Below, in pieces: positions 18,485-26,238 of a DNA stretch of 64,000 nt (positions are counted from its first letter, which is position 1; each line of letters starts with the position of its first letter). A model generated the notes under the pieces. It saw only the letters and a list, made by a program, of their open reading frames with translations, was not told the origin of the DNA and did not search any database. The stretch is from NCBI GenBank assembly GCA_008180335.1, contig VTEF01000003.1, positions 62,001 through 126,000 on the forward strand, in the 5' to 3' direction. The stretch is from Priestia megaterium. Lineage in GTDB: Bacteria; Bacillota; Bacilli; Bacillales; Bacillaceae_H. Position numbers and translations under genes: made by a program.

Positions 18485-19344
18485 TTTTTTGCTGCCTCCT
18501 ATACAAATTATAATACTAAATATTTTCTAGGTAACCATCCTTAGTTTTACTAATTAAGCAACCTGATTTGAAACAACAAAAATTACCTAAAAGAGATAAT
18601 AATTCCTTTAATAAATACTTTTCATTGTATCTTAGGCAAATTAAAATTTAATGATTGCTACCCACTTAAAATAAAAATGACTGTACTGCCACAAGTAATG
18701 GCTCTTATAGTTTTGCTATTACAATTATTTCACTTCTACCTCACCTCAATTAAACTGAATTACAATAAATAATTGATATATCCTAATACATTATAACATA
18801 TATATTAATATATTTATTTAAAATTATAACATTTAATAAAAAAATAAAACAAACGTTATAATGGCATCCATTTGAATATTTTGACGTTATAACCTCATTC
18901 TAAATTTTGTTTAGGTAGATCAACTTAGATAATAGTACCGAATTAATTCAGATATTTATTTCATTATTTTTGACTTATAACATAAGTTAATCCTTTATTT
19001 GCTTCATTAAGAAAAATAATGTAACATTAAAAAATAACGATTAATAATTTGTTATAACAAGAGTCCTATAATGTGTTTTGTAAAACAAAAGTACAGAGTT
19101 TTGAAAAGAAGGAATTTTCTCGCAATTTCACTTCTTATAGTTACTAGCTTCTTAGCAAACAGAACATGCCTATAGAGGCTCCGTATCAAATTGTAACTAT
19201 ATGTACTTTTTTACGGTAAAATACACCCTGTATATCTAATCTATAAAGTATCAAATAAACTTCCTGGATATTTATCAAAACTTAGGCTAAAGTTGAGTAA
19301 GTTGGTAATTATACTATGGTAAGAAAGTAAGGATGATATAAGGA
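18485..19344. promoter_or_regulatory. 860-bp divergent regulatory region with repeated TTATAAC motifs
   Basis: The very AT-rich region contains TTATAAC at about 18791, 18824, 18887, 18975 and 19052, plus a near copy (CGTTATAATG) at 18854. The strongest copies are the dyads ACGTTATAAC (18884) and TTGTTATAACAA (19049-19060). They lie between the creatininase gene and the PaaX-like regulator. Chance would give well under one such heptamer in this span at this base composition (rough estimate). These are the best candidates for the regulator's operators. No convincing gene was found in the gap. Confidence 0.45.
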
Positions 19345-20184
19345 ATGAAATTAATATTAAGAAAAAACACAAGTGCAACTAGTATTCTTTTGTATTTATT
19401 CAATAACTACTATTTATTTAGTGGTAAAAAGGAAATGAAGCTAGCAAGTATCTTAGAATTAATGAAATCCTTTGATAAAAATGAATCTGCAGTTAGAATG
19501 GCTTTATCTAGGTCTACAAAATCAGGATTACTAACTAACTTTAAAATCAATAATGATGTCTACTATACGTTATCAGATATAGGTTTTAGTGCCATTTTAG
19601 ATTGGAATAAAAGAGTTGAGTACTATTCAGAAAGAATTAGCAATAGAAAGAAAAATTGGGATAATGAGTGGTATGGGGTTAATCTCAATTATATTGAGTC
19701 AAAAAACCCCAATAGGGACAAGTTTGTTCAAGAAATTCAAAAGTTGGGATTTAAGAATTTAAGCTTAAATAACTGGATAACACCTTATGACAATAAAGAA
19801 AAGGTCTATCAATTAGAAAATTCACTTAATCTAAATAATCATATATTAGATTACTACATGAAATTTAATAAACTGGATGATAAATTAAATGTTGTTAAAG
19901 ACATTTTTAAAGTTGAAGAATTAAAGCGAGAATATGATACTTTTCTTAGAGATAATATTGATTTAAAAGATGAGAACATCTTAAACACCCTTAAAGAAGA
20001 GGAATCCTTACCAATTTTACATTCACTTGGATGGTCTTTTTTTAACATTGCATTTGAAGATTCAGTATTACCTAAAAGCCTTCTAAGTTCTTGGGTAGGA
20101 GATGAAGCTGCTGCATTTATGTTTAATTTAAAAAGTAAATTACAACCTAATGTTCAAAAATATCTAATAAAAATTAATTCTTAA
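19345..20184 (+). CDS. PaaX-like transcriptional regulator
   Basis: A 279-residue protein with the PaaX layout. The N-terminal winged helix reads SATSILLYLFNNYYLFSGKKEMKLASILELMKSF. It continues with NESAVRMALSRSTKSGLL, matching the characteristic ...ExAVRxALSRL...GLL recognition helix. A basic linker WNKRVEYYSERI and a C-terminal domain with LGWSFFNIAFEDS follow. PaaX proteins repress catabolic genes and are released by CoA thioesters such as phenylacetyl-CoA. No phenylacetate genes are near; the divergent creatininase/VOC pair is the likely target. AGGATG precedes the ATG. The low GC matches the surrounding accessory zone. Confidence 0.75.
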   Translation: MKLILRKNTSATSILLYLFNNYYLFSGKKEMKLASILELMKSFDKNESAVRMALSRSTKSGLLTNFKINNDVYYTLSDIGFSAILDWNKRVEYYSERISNRKKNWDNEWYGVNLNYIESKNPNRDKFVQEIQKLGFKNLSLNNWITPYDNKEKVYQLENSLNLNNHILDYYMKFNKLDDKLNVVKDIFKVEELKREYDTFLRDNIDLKDENILNTLKEEESLPILHSLGWSFFNIAFEDSVLPKSLLSSWVGDEAAAFMFNLKSKLQPNVQKYLIKINS

Positions 20185-20347
20185 CCTATAACATATAACA
20201 TAAGAAACGATTTATTATATGAGGTAAAATAAATTTTAATTAGATGTTAGGCATATTTTATAAAGGCTGAAACCTTCTTCTCCATTTCCCATTAATTTAG
20301 TAAAAGTACGTGATAAATAAAGCTGTCCATTCATTTTCAATAGACTC

Positions 20348-20398
20348 AGCTTGTAGACAGGGACCCATTTCCAAACCCTTTGACTACAAGCTTTTTTT
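20348..20398 (+). terminator. Terminator-like hairpin beside the IS1182 relic
   Basis: AGCTTGTAG (20348-20356) and CTACAAGCT (20384-20392) form a perfect 9-bp stem followed by seven T. Inner CAGGG/CCCTTTG bases extend it imperfectly. It immediately precedes the transposase relic and may be part of the insertion-sequence boundary. Confidence 0.5.
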
Positions 20399-20401
20399 AC
20401 A

Positions 20402-21100
20402 GTGAAACATACGTATTCATTAGATAACGAAAGGCCTAGTATTGTCTCTGTTGTTCTTATTAAAGTGGTCTTTATCCAATATCTGTTTGGTATTCATTCG
20501 ATGCTGCAAACGATTAAAGAAATTAAAACAAACGTAGCCTACGCTGATTTTTAGGATAAGGTAATACTCTTCACTTACTCGCTTTACACAGCCTGTGATT
20601 CAGAGAGTTTTGTTACATCACAAGAGTATACATTCACGACAGCTGCATGCTGTGCTGCCCTCCTTACTTAATCATGTGATTCACGAGGTCAGAAAATCTT
20701 ACGTTGTAGCTGTCGATGAAAGATATAAGACTCCCCACCCTCGCACAAAAGATAGTTTCTTATAAAACATGAATATCTCTATGATACATACTTTAGTTGC
20801 TATATTTGTCCCGAAAAACAAGATGATTCATCGGCACCTTTGAGATGATTACATAGAGAAAGTCAATTTTCTTAGGCATATGCTATCAATAAAACATTAT
20901 ATGCAAAGTCGAAAAAAACATTTAATAAGTATTTGCATATGCGAAAGAAAAGTATAGTATGCGTGAACGCCCCTCAAGGATTAAAAAAATTGTCTATGCA
21001 TGGGATGCTATGAACCTTAAGAAAATGGCCAACTGGAAATGGAAAAAATTTGTCCATCATTTTTCAATAACGTTATAGCTACCTTTTTTACTGCTTTAAC
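20402..21100 (+). pseudogene. IS1182-family (DUF772) transposase relic
   Basis: The piece at 20402-20553 reads YSLDNERPSIVSVVLIKVVF, then IQYLFGIHSMLQTIKEIKTNVAY. This is the DUF772 N-terminal signature of IS1182 transposases ((N)GRPSIDPVVLIKMVFIQYLFGIRSMRQTIKEIETNVAYRWF). After a stop and deletions, the region near 20890-21050 reads KTFNKYLHM in one frame and GLKKLSMHGM in the same frame. AMNLKKMANWKWKKF then follows in another frame; these match the conserved C-terminal (GLKKLSMQAMLTFAAMNLKKLA.W). Several frameshifts and a lost catalytic middle make it inactive. Nothing convincing lies between 21100 and 21238. Confidence 0.8.
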
Positions 21101-21238
21101 AATCTTTGCAAAAACTGCTTTCAGAACAGCTGCAATTCCTTTACCTGACCCGAACGGTACACCATTCGCTACCTGTTCTTACTTAGATCATAGGCCCCCA
21201 GCCATCCTCAAGCCTCGTAGCCTTGTGCACTTTCCTGC

Positions 21239-22837
21239 TTAATCATTAAACGTTCTTGGCATTGTAATAGTAACTAAAGTACCTTTGTTCAAGTAGCTTT
21301 GAACATGAAAATGCCCTTTATGGTTATCGATAATCCGTTTTATTACTAAATATCCCAGCCCCGTTCCTGTGTCTTTAGTCGTGTAAAAAGGATTCCCTAA
21401 GTTGTGAATTTGTTCTGAACTCATCCCGCATCCTTCGTCTTGTATTTCAATCACAACTTCTTCCTTTTCTCCCCATATGCGCACTGCTAGACGGCCACCA
21501 TAGGGCATAGCTTCCATGCTATTTTTTAGAAGGTTCATAAACATCTGCTTTAATTGGTTTTCATCACACTTTACAAGCAGCTCATTGTCCCAATAATCCG
21601 TTACAACTTGAATATTGTTCATGGCAGCTTGAGCCTGAAATAAAGAAAGTGTTTCATCAAGTACTTGAACTATATCTTTGTATTGATAATTCAACACATG
21701 AGGTTTGGATAATACCAGGAATTCACTTATGATTAAATTGATGCGGTCTAATTCGTTTAAAATCAAATCAAAATAGGTTTTTTCACTAAATTTTTCTTCT
21801 ATAAATTGAATAAACCCTCTAATCGTAGTAAGAGGATTACGAATTTCGTGAGCTACACTAGCTGCCATCTGTCCTACCGCAGTAAGTTTCTCTGAATTCA
21901 ATAAGAGATATTCTGTTCGTTTCCGTTCTGTAATATCTCGAAATTGGGCAAATAATCCTATAAAAGCTTGGTTGTGGTCAAAAATAGGAGACACATCAAG
22001 TAACAAAGTAAGAGTCTCATTATCCTGTTGAACAAATGTGACTTCAACATCGAAAGAAGCCTGCTTTTTGTTAAGTGCAGCTTCTAAATAACTACCAAAA
22101 TAATCTAACTCTGAAATGTGTTTTCCGATAATCTTTTCAGCGGGAATACCAATTAAATGTTCGGCATAACGGTTATAGCCGATTAATACTCCATTTTGAT
22201 TTGACATGAAAATTCCATTTTTTGTGGAGTTCATAATAAACTGATTAAAAATATTTAATTGATAATTTTGCCTTAATAACTTTAGCTCTCTTTCAATTGA
22301 ACTATTAACAGTTGATAAAAGAGTTAATAATAAAGGATTTGCATGTTCAATTAAGGTCATAATAGAAATCGTTCCAACTACCTTTTCTTCAACTCGATCG
22401 ATAATTGGTACACTATAACAAGCCGCTGAATACAGAACATGATGATAATGCTGATTTCCAATAATTTGCATTGGTTTTTTTAAGCGTAAAGCTATACTTA
22501 TTGAGTTGATTCCGCTGTCCTCTTCAGTAAAACGAACTCCTTCTTTGATGCCTAATTGTTGAATGGTACTTTTAATACTCGGATCTCCTTGCATTTTTAA
22601 CACATAGCCTTCTTCATCACTAACGACTGCTAAAATAGGAATACCTTCAACCGACAAAAGAAAGTCTTTTAAAAAGTAAGTAATCACATCAAGGGTTTGA
22701 CTATACTGTATACATTTTCTTTGTAATTCTTTTTCATTTAATACTTGCGTAAAAACCGGTATCTGTAGAGGATCAAGGCCTCTTTCTTTGCATTTCATTT
22801 TAAGTGACTCAAAAAAATGAGCTTCAGTTTCTGTCAT
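21239..22837 (-). CDS. PAS-containing sensor histidine kinase, sporulation-kinase-like, orphan
   Basis: A 532-residue soluble kinase. Residues 1-190 are a GAF-like sensor (RFTEEDSGINSISIALRLKKPMQIIGNQHY), the type found in AcoR/DhaR-type activators. Residues ~195-305 are a PAS domain. HisKA carries the phospho-acceptor His330 in VAHEIRNPLTTIRGF, and the HATPase domain has the N box (NLLKNSMEAM), DEGCGM and TGLGY. The RNPLTTIRGFIQF stretch is characteristic of KinA/KinE-type kinases that feed the Spo0 phosphorelay. No response regulator is adjacent, also like those kinases. No transmembrane segment is present, so the signal is cytoplasmic. Confidence 0.88.
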   Translation of the reverse strand: MTETEAHFFESLKMKCKERGLDPLQIPVFTQVLNEKELQRKCIQYSQTLDVITYFLKDFLLSVEGIPILAVVSDEEGYVLKMQGDPSIKSTIQQLGIKEGVRFTEEDSGINSISIALRLKKPMQIIGNQHYHHVLYSAACYSVPIIDRVEEKVVGTISIMTLIEHANPLLLTLLSTVNSSIERELKLLRQNYQLNIFNQFIMNSTKNGIFMSNQNGVLIGYNRYAEHLIGIPAEKIIGKHISELDYFGSYLEAALNKKQASFDVEVTFVQQDNETLTLLLDVSPIFDHNQAFIGLFAQFRDITERKRTEYLLLNSEKLTAVGQMAASVAHEIRNPLTTIRGFIQFIEEKFSEKTYFDLILNELDRINLIISEFLVLSKPHVLNYQYKDIVQVLDETLSLFQAQAAMNNIQVVTDYWDNELLVKCDENQLKQMFMNLLKNSMEAMPYGGRLAVRIWGEKEEVVIEIQDEGCGMSSEQIHNLGNPFYTTKDTGTGLGYLVIKRIIDNHKGHFHVQSYLNKGTLVTITMPRTFND

Positions 22838-23082
22838 TTCTGCTCCTCTATTAATTGTATTTTACGTAATGATTTATACCTACATCCAAATACTCTCTAT
22901 TTATATAAGTATTATAAATTAAAAAGACAGAAAAGTTAAAATGAAATATTAAAATTCTGAGTCATTTTATTTTTTATTGTTTACATAATAATATTATAGT
23001 ATATGTATGTAGAGTTCTTACGATTATATAGAGAGTTTAATTTCTTTTTAAACCGATTGGTATTTCTGTGCTTTTATTGATA

Positions 23083-23120
23083 AAAAAGAGTTGGGTGTCT
23101 TTTAAGTACCCAACCTTTTT
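23083..23120. terminator. Intrinsic terminator
   Basis: GTTGGGT / ACCCAAC with A and T runs outside, able to work on either strand. It serves the Cys/Pro-rich gene at 23193 and lies in the otherwise featureless 22838-23192 gap, upstream of the kinase. Confidence 0.7.
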
Positions 23121-23192
23121 GGAACAACAAAAAGGTTTTTTTGCTGCTTTTTCATTTTTTATCACTAATGACCACCTGTCAGAAAGCACCTA

Positions 23193-23729
23193 TCATTCAA
23201 TAAAACCTACACAAAAATGGTAGGCTCGACATGATAATGATTGAGTTGAAATGAGTCTGACAGGGTTTGGATCACCTGGAAATACATACACAAGAGCAGG
23301 AATCCCGTTATTGATTGTCCATACTAACATAGGACACAGACCTGCTGCCTTAAAGTCTGTACTCATATCAGCCACCTCTTGCGGTGATGGAAGTCGAAAT
23401 CCTTCACCCAATGTAGCACAGGCTTCAGAAGCCTCAGCGAAAGTTGCCTGATTATTTAAGAAATAATACACAAGGTTAAGATCAAAACGAAAGTGCGGAT
23501 TTCTAGCTGCGAATGCCTCTCTTCGCTGTTCGCATTGGAGCGGTTCTTCAGGTAAAGTTGGACATGGGCAAATCGGATACGGTAGAGCGGATGGTCTTGG
23601 GGACGGGCAGCAACAAGGAGTGCAGGAGCAGCCCCAACTTTTCTTTCTTTGATAACCAGGCTGTGATGACCTTGGATATTCTGAAAATGAAGAGCAGCCA
23701 ATCTTGTTTCTTTTCGGGTAGATAGGCAC
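23193..23729 (-). CDS. Cys/Pro-rich protein with a C-terminal lectin-like or Lcl-like domain, unknown function
   Basis: A 178-residue protein in two parts. Residues 1-65 are basic and then extremely Cys/Pro-rich (GCSCTPCCCPSPRPSALP, PICPCPTLPEEP). Residues 75-178 form a compact domain, FAEASEACATLGEGFRLPSPQEVADM...MLVWTINNGIPALVYV...CRAYHFCVGF. The ATLGEGFRLPSPQEV pattern resembles C-type-lectin or Lcl/FGE-like folds where A..CA.LG.G.RLPS is conserved. There is no signal peptide. Cys-rich tracts of this sort are seen in spore coat and exosporium proteins, so a spore-surface role is possible but unproven. I do not recognise a family. Confidence 0.6.
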   Translation of the reverse strand: MPIYPKRNKIGCSSFSEYPRSSQPGYQRKKSWGCSCTPCCCPSPRPSALPYPICPCPTLPEEPLQCEQRREAFAARNPHFRFDLNLVYYFLNNQATFAEASEACATLGEGFRLPSPQEVADMSTDFKAAGLCPMLVWTINNGIPALVYVFPGDPNPVRLISTQSLSCRAYHFCVGFIE

Positions 23730-24118
23730 AAAATCACCTTCCTTTATTTCGGATATACTACATGTATATGGAGGTCTAATGATGTTGCTTGTATGCTCGT
23801 CTAGGTTTATTGAATAAATTTAATAACAACTATTCAAATTGAACTAATTAATAATTATCCACTTTTTTTCAAAACAACCTCTCAATAAAAAAAGCACCTA
23901 CAAATAGATGCTTATAACAAAACGAGTGGTTAGAATGATCAAAGATACCTTTTGTTTGATGAAGGTATTATCCACCACTTTTTGCTCACTTCATCTAAAT
24001 TCAAGTTAGCATACCGACGGCTATTAAAAATAGCTGATTAAAAAACTATCTCTTAGCCAATATTTCTTTTATTATTAAATATGTAGATTGATCTCTATTT
24101 GAAAGGAAGACAAAATAC
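23730..24118. other. Intergenic, ~390 bp
   Basis: It contains the divergent upstream sequence of the Cys/Pro-rich gene and a short hairpin at 23887-23913 (AAGCACCTA/TAGATGCTT, one mismatch). No gene is recognised. Confidence 0.4.
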
Positions 24119-24531
24119 TTGATCACATTACTACTCCTTCTAATTTATATCATATATATTATTTATAAAAAGAAAAAGCCTTTAACAAAGTTCGGGCATT
24201 TCTATAACAAAGCTTTTTACCTTGAAGAAAAAAGGAATATGAAAAAGCATTAGAACTACGAGAGCAGGCATTGCAATTACATACCCTTACGAATCTCAAA
24301 CGTACTGAATTGTTTTTAGCCAATGCAAGGATGTATCTAAAATTAAAACAGTACAAAGAGGCAACTCGTTACTTTGATAAATCATCCAAATTAGCCAAAG
24401 AAGAACAATTTCCATATTCTAAAGGATTTGACAAGATAATTGAGGATTATGTGCTGGCAGGTCGAAAAACAGACGCTATTACATTAGTAGACGAATTACT
24501 AGAAAGACAAGCTTTTCTAGGGCTTACTTAG
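24119..24531 (+). pseudogene. Membrane-anchored tetratricopeptide protein with a single-base frameshift
   Basis: The frame from TTG 24119 (AAAGGAAG ten bases upstream) encodes an N-terminal membrane span (LITLLLLLIYIIYIIYKKKK) and then KFGHFYNKAFYLEEK. It runs off frame in the A run at ~24228. One base added there continues as EYEKALELREQALQLHTLTNLKRTELFLANARMYLKLKQYKEA and ends LLERQAFLGLT. This gives 137 residues with TPR-type helical repeats (AxxY..LKQYKEATRYFDKS). The total length becomes an exact multiple of three only with that insertion. The end overlaps the convergent Nudix gene by 15 bases. Confidence 0.75.
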
Positions 24532-25146
24532 CAATTGTTTAATAGCTTCTAAAATATACTTATAATAAAATGGTTGATGAGGTGCAAAGTGATGTTTGTT
24601 GACTAGTTTAGTCACCTGCTGTTTTTGACCGCTGTTATTTATCTCAAAGCCATTTATCATCAGGGTTTCTAGCTTACCAAGCCACAATCGGTAAAAGTCA
24701 TCAAACTTTGCTTTTATGATTCCTGATACTTCTTCTTCTTGAAGCAGAAAATCTTCGAAAGTATGAGTGCTCTTATAAACGTATACGTGAGCGAACTCGT
24801 TATCTATATAGTTTGCTTTTTTTATACTATACTTTAGTTCACCAAGCGGAATAAGATCTTGAAAAGACAAAGTGATTCCTAGTTCTTCTTCAATTTCTCT
24901 CACTCCGTCTTGCACGGTTTCATGAGCTAATAAATGTCCTGCAGCTGTAATATCAAATAAATTAGGATATTCTTTCTTTAATGGACTTCTTTTTTGAAAA
25001 TAAATATAAAAATTTCTGTCCTCCTCACTAACAAACCAACAGTGAAATGCTTCATGCCAGTATCCCTTTTGATGAACTTCCTTTCGAGTGGCTACTCCTA
25101 ATTTTTGCTTTTCGGAATTAAAAATTTGAATTAACTCTTGATCCAT
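24517..25146 (-). CDS. Nudix hydrolase
   Basis: A 209-residue protein with a complete Nudix box: GHLLAHETVQDGVREIEEELGI (GX5EX7REUXEEXGU). Preceding it is the isopentenyl-isomerase-like N-terminal WHEAFHCWFVSEED...YFQKRSP...NLFDITAAGHL. The group (YfcD/Idi1-like) hydrolyses nucleoside-diphosphate derivatives or acts on dimethylallyl substrates. The motif set here fits a general hydrolase better than a true isomerase. GGGGAGA precedes the ATG at 25146. It is monocistronic. Confidence 0.85.
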   Translation of the reverse strand: MDQELIQIFNSEKQKLGVATRKEVHQKGYWHEAFHCWFVSEEDRNFYIYFQKRSPLKKEYPNLFDITAAGHLLAHETVQDGVREIEEELGITLSFQDLIPLGELKYSIKKANYIDNEFAHVYVYKSTHTFEDFLLQEEEVSGIIKAKFDDFYRLWLGKLETLMINGFEINNSGQKQQVTKLVNKHHFAPHQPFYYKYILEAIKQLLSKP

Positions 25147-25299
25147 TCTGATCTCCCCTTTAAGCTTTCACTTCTGCCGAAATGACTATATATAGAAATT
25201 ATGTCTAACAACTTTGAAATATCCTTTTGACTTTCACCGTTTTTTCACTATGCTTCTTTATACTGACATTAATACTTTTTTATAGATGGCCCCCTTTTC

Positions 25300-25324
25300 A
25301 CTCGCCTTTTACAGGCGAGTTTTC
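25300..25324. terminator. Intrinsic terminator-like hairpin
   Basis: ACTCGCC / GGCGAGT around a 7-base loop, followed by TTTTC on the plus strand. It lies between the convergent-side ends near the Nudix promoter and the yybP terminator; the served transcript is unclear. Confidence 0.5.
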
Positions 25325-25353
25325 TTATCCTGATTAAAGCTGCACAGCATACA

Positions 25354-25394
25354 AAAAGGAAACTACTTCTCTAAAAGGTGTGTTTCCTTTTTAA
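25354..25394 (-). terminator. Intrinsic terminator of yybP
   Basis: AAAAAGGAAAC pairs with GTTTCCTTTTT around a ~15-base loop. It begins about 10 bases past the lipoprotein stop codon and has a T tail on the minus strand. Confidence 0.7.
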
Positions 25395-25402
25395 AATCAT
25401 GT

Positions 25403-25852
25403 TTATGAGCCCAGCTGCTTGATTTGCTCGGTGATACTTGTAATCTCTTGAATAGATTTAAATAATTCTGTATTTTCGACAACACCTGGATCAAGTTTTC
25501 CGCCTTCAATATGATCTAAATACAAGTTAATTCCTTCTAAAGCTCTATTGTTTTGTTCAACCATTTGCCCGTGTAAATCGGCTGCAACTTCTGGAGCTTC
25601 CAGTTTGTTAAATGCTTCAATATCTGCTTTCATCTCTTCTAATCTCGTTTCTAGCTCAGTAGCCGCTTGTGAATCTGTTACGGCTTGTTCAGCAAGAGAG
25701 GGTACGTCGTTTGCAAAAGTTTTTGCTTCATTCACATAATCTGTCGCCTCATTTACATATGTTAGTGTGTTATTGGCATCTTCAAAAAATGAGCATCCTC
25801 CTAAAAGTAATGATGCACTAATCGTAAAAGCTGATAACCATTTTTTCATCAT
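25403..25852 (-). CDS. yybP: YybP-like DUF6376 lipoprotein
   Basis: A 149-residue lipoprotein with the lipobox LLGGC (Cys20) after a short signal peptide. The mature part is helical: FFEDANNTLTYVNEATDYVNEAKTFANDVPSLAEQAV, then LEEMKADIEAFNKLEAPEVAADLH. This is the DUF6376 pattern and matches what I recall of B. subtilis YybP. GGAGG lies directly upstream of ATG 25852. The 5' leader is about 250 bases long and contains a yybP-ykoY manganese riboswitch (25963-26078), which supports the assignment. The protein's function is unknown; manganese-dependent expression from the outer face of the membrane is implied. Confidence 0.82.
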   Translation of the reverse strand: MMKKWLSAFTISASLLLGGCSFFEDANNTLTYVNEATDYVNEAKTFANDVPSLAEQAVTDSQAATELETRLEEMKADIEAFNKLEAPEVAADLHGQMVEQNNRALEGINLYLDHIEGGKLDPGVVENTELFKSIQEITSITEQIKQLGS

Positions 25853-25922
25853 TTGGCCTCCTGTAAAGTTAGCTTTATTTTATAAATTTTTTAAAGTAAA
25901 AAAACGAGTGAAGGTAAAACAA

Positions 25923-25957
25923 AAACCACCTGTACCTGTCATTGGTAAAGGTGGTTT
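25923..25957 (-). terminator. Second terminator hairpin in the yybP leader
   Basis: AAACCACCTTTACC pairs with GGTACAGGTGGTTT (one mismatch), followed by TTTGTTTTA on the minus strand. It lies between the riboswitch terminator and the yybP start codon. Confidence 0.65.
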
Positions 25958-25962
25958 CACAT

Positions 25963-26078
25963 AAAAAACCTTCACCAAAAAAGCTGGCAAAGGTCTCGCT
26001 AACAATTCGCATTGCCAATAAAGCCGGAGATTTCTATCTCGAAATGATGACTTTACTGTAAAAGCTACTCCCCTTTTT
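25963..26078 (-). promoter_or_regulatory. yybP-ykoY Mn2+ riboswitch
   Basis: On the minus strand the leader begins AAAAAGGGGAGTAGC (26078-26064). It continues through a stem-loop with TCCGGC, then GGCAATGCG, and closes with GCGAGACCTTTGCC (25999-25986). GGGGAGTAGC at the start and GAGACCTTTGCC at the end are the hallmark conserved blocks of the yybP-ykoY (manganese-sensing) aptamer. The 3' strand of the aptamer runs into an alternative hairpin, ACCTTTGCC...GGTGAAGGT followed by six T (25963-25994). This is the expected transcription-terminating expression platform. Known family members switch on downstream genes when Mn2+ binds. Confidence 0.88.
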
Positions 26079-26105
26079 AGAAAATACTTCTTATTTTATA
26101 ATATA

Positions 26106-26135
26106 ATTGTAACCTATCCTTAATTGTTCCGTCAA
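26106..26135 (-). promoter_or_regulatory. Predicted sigma-A promoter of the yybP leader
   Basis: TTGACG, an 18-base spacer and TACAAT on the minus strand. It ends about 28 bases before the first conserved aptamer block. Confidence 0.5.
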
Positions 26136-26166
26136 TTTTAGATTCTCTTCTTAATATCAGTTTTGT

Positions 26167-26194
26167 TTTACATACGCAAAGAAGCTGATAAAAT
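26167..26194 (+). promoter_or_regulatory. Predicted sigma-A promoter of the exonuclease gene
   Basis: TTTACA, a 16-base spacer and TAAAAT, 45 bases upstream of the start codon. It is divergent from the yybP promoter. Confidence 0.4.
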
Positions 26195-26238
26195 AATAAT
26201 TAGAAACGAGAGACTGCTAGAAAGAGAGGACCCGTGTT

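Noticed and set aside
18650-18770. Short hydrophobic plus-strand peptide (MTVLPQVMALIVLLL...)
   Set aside because: Only ~31 codons in very AT-rich DNA, with no ribosome binding site; likely chance.
20248-20345. Short minus-strand frame MNGQLYLSRTFTKLMG...
   Set aside because: Only ~32 codons, no ribosome binding site, no family recognised, and it lies among insertion-sequence debris.
21039-21242. 67-residue plus-strand frame before the kinase gene
   Set aside because: It begins inside the IS1182 relic and continues through random-looking sequence; composition is not protein-like.
25963-26078. Reading this leader as a c-di-GMP aptamer on the plus strand
   Set aside because: The conserved blocks fit only the yybP-ykoY class on the minus strand, which also places it correctly before yybP.
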